Of a stretch of DNA of 6,566 nt, positions 6,523 to 6,566 are shown piece by piece. The translations under genes were made by a program, and so were the position numbers. The stretch's first letter is position 1. Each line of letters opens with the position of its first letter. The notes beneath the pieces are model-generated. The model was not told where the DNA came from. It was given only the letters and a program-made list of their open reading frames with translations, and searched no databases. This DNA comes from an uncultured Ruminococcus sp. (GTDB taxonomy: Bacteria > Bacillota > Clostridia > Oscillospirales > Ruminococcaceae), in contig CAMCOJ010000120.1 in NCBI GenBank assembly GCA_945876405.1, positions 1 to 6,566 on the forward strand, in the 5' to 3' direction.

Positions 6523-6566
6523 CTGTCTCTTATACACATCTCCGAGCCCACGAGACAGGCAGAAAT
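6523..6566. other. Illumina Nextera adapter contamination (non-genomic)
   Basis: Positions 6523-6541 are exactly the 19-bp Tn5 mosaic end as it appears in read-through, CTGTCTCTTATACACATCT. Positions 6542-6556 (CCGAGCCCACGAGAC) complete the Nextera Read 2 adapter. Positions 6557-6564 (AGGCAGAA) match the i7 index N703 as I recall it. The final AT begins the P7 flow-cell sequence. This is library adapter assembled onto the contig end and should be trimmed. It is not a natural transposon end. The junction could be off by up to two bases because the native 12-bp repeat would also continue with CT. Confidence 0.98.

Noticed and set aside
6523..6541. Natural Tn5-like transposon end
   Set aside because: It is followed immediately by the Nextera adapter tail, an i7 index and P7 bases, so it is a library artefact.
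1..6566. CRISPR array, tRNA, rRNA, insertion sequence or phage attachment site
   Set aside because: No spaced direct repeats, tRNA-like cloverleaf, rRNA segment, transposase or integrase was seen on either strand.

Overview
The window looks like a chromosomal segment of a low-to-mid GC Firmicute, most likely a Ruminococcus-like member of the Oscillospiraceae (Clostridia). The basis is the clostridial style of RecA ([14 protein letters not shown] loop, long acidic tail), purine-rich Shine-Dalgarno sites, the gene set recA/recX/rimO/pgsA, and a Thr/Glu/Pro-rich anchored protein in a probable sigma/anti-sigma arrangement. The taxonomy comes from protein style only; no search was run.

Layout. 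Positions 1-37 hold the end of a promoter (TATAAT) and a strong Shine-Dalgarno site. Positions 38-3750 are a tight four-gene cluster on the + strand: recA, recX (4-nt overlap), rimO (23-nt gap) and pgsA (17-nt overlap). A hairpin terminator at 3808-3840 closes it. A good promoter lies physically inside and just after this terminator and drives a monocistronic AGCS-family sodium:alanine/glycine symporter (3909-5417). An A7/T7 bidirectional terminator (5441-5478) separates it from a convergent - strand gene (5511-6488). That gene encodes a single-pass membrane protein with a cytoplasmic N-terminus, a Thr/Glu-rich linker and a C-terminal domain resembling IseA-type DL-endopeptidase inhibitors. 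It overlaps by 11 nt the last codons of an upstream gene whose tail (LLKELLKGEYDYAL) would suit a sigma-70/ECF factor. No intergenic gap exceeds about 160 bases.

The last 44 bases (6523-6566) are not genomic. They match the Illumina Nextera Read 2 adapter, followed by an 8-base i7 index and the first two bases of the flow-cell adapter. Native sequence therefore ends at about 6522, inside the presumed sigma-factor gene.

Functionally, recA and recX form a recombinase/modulator pair. rimO (ribosomal protein S12 methylthiolation) and pgsA (phosphatidylglycerolphosphate synthase) are co-transcribed housekeeping genes. The transporter is independent, and the - strand pair may be a membrane-linked envelope-signalling unit. 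Apart from the adapter, most of the window is ordinary; the least described part is the - strand membrane protein.
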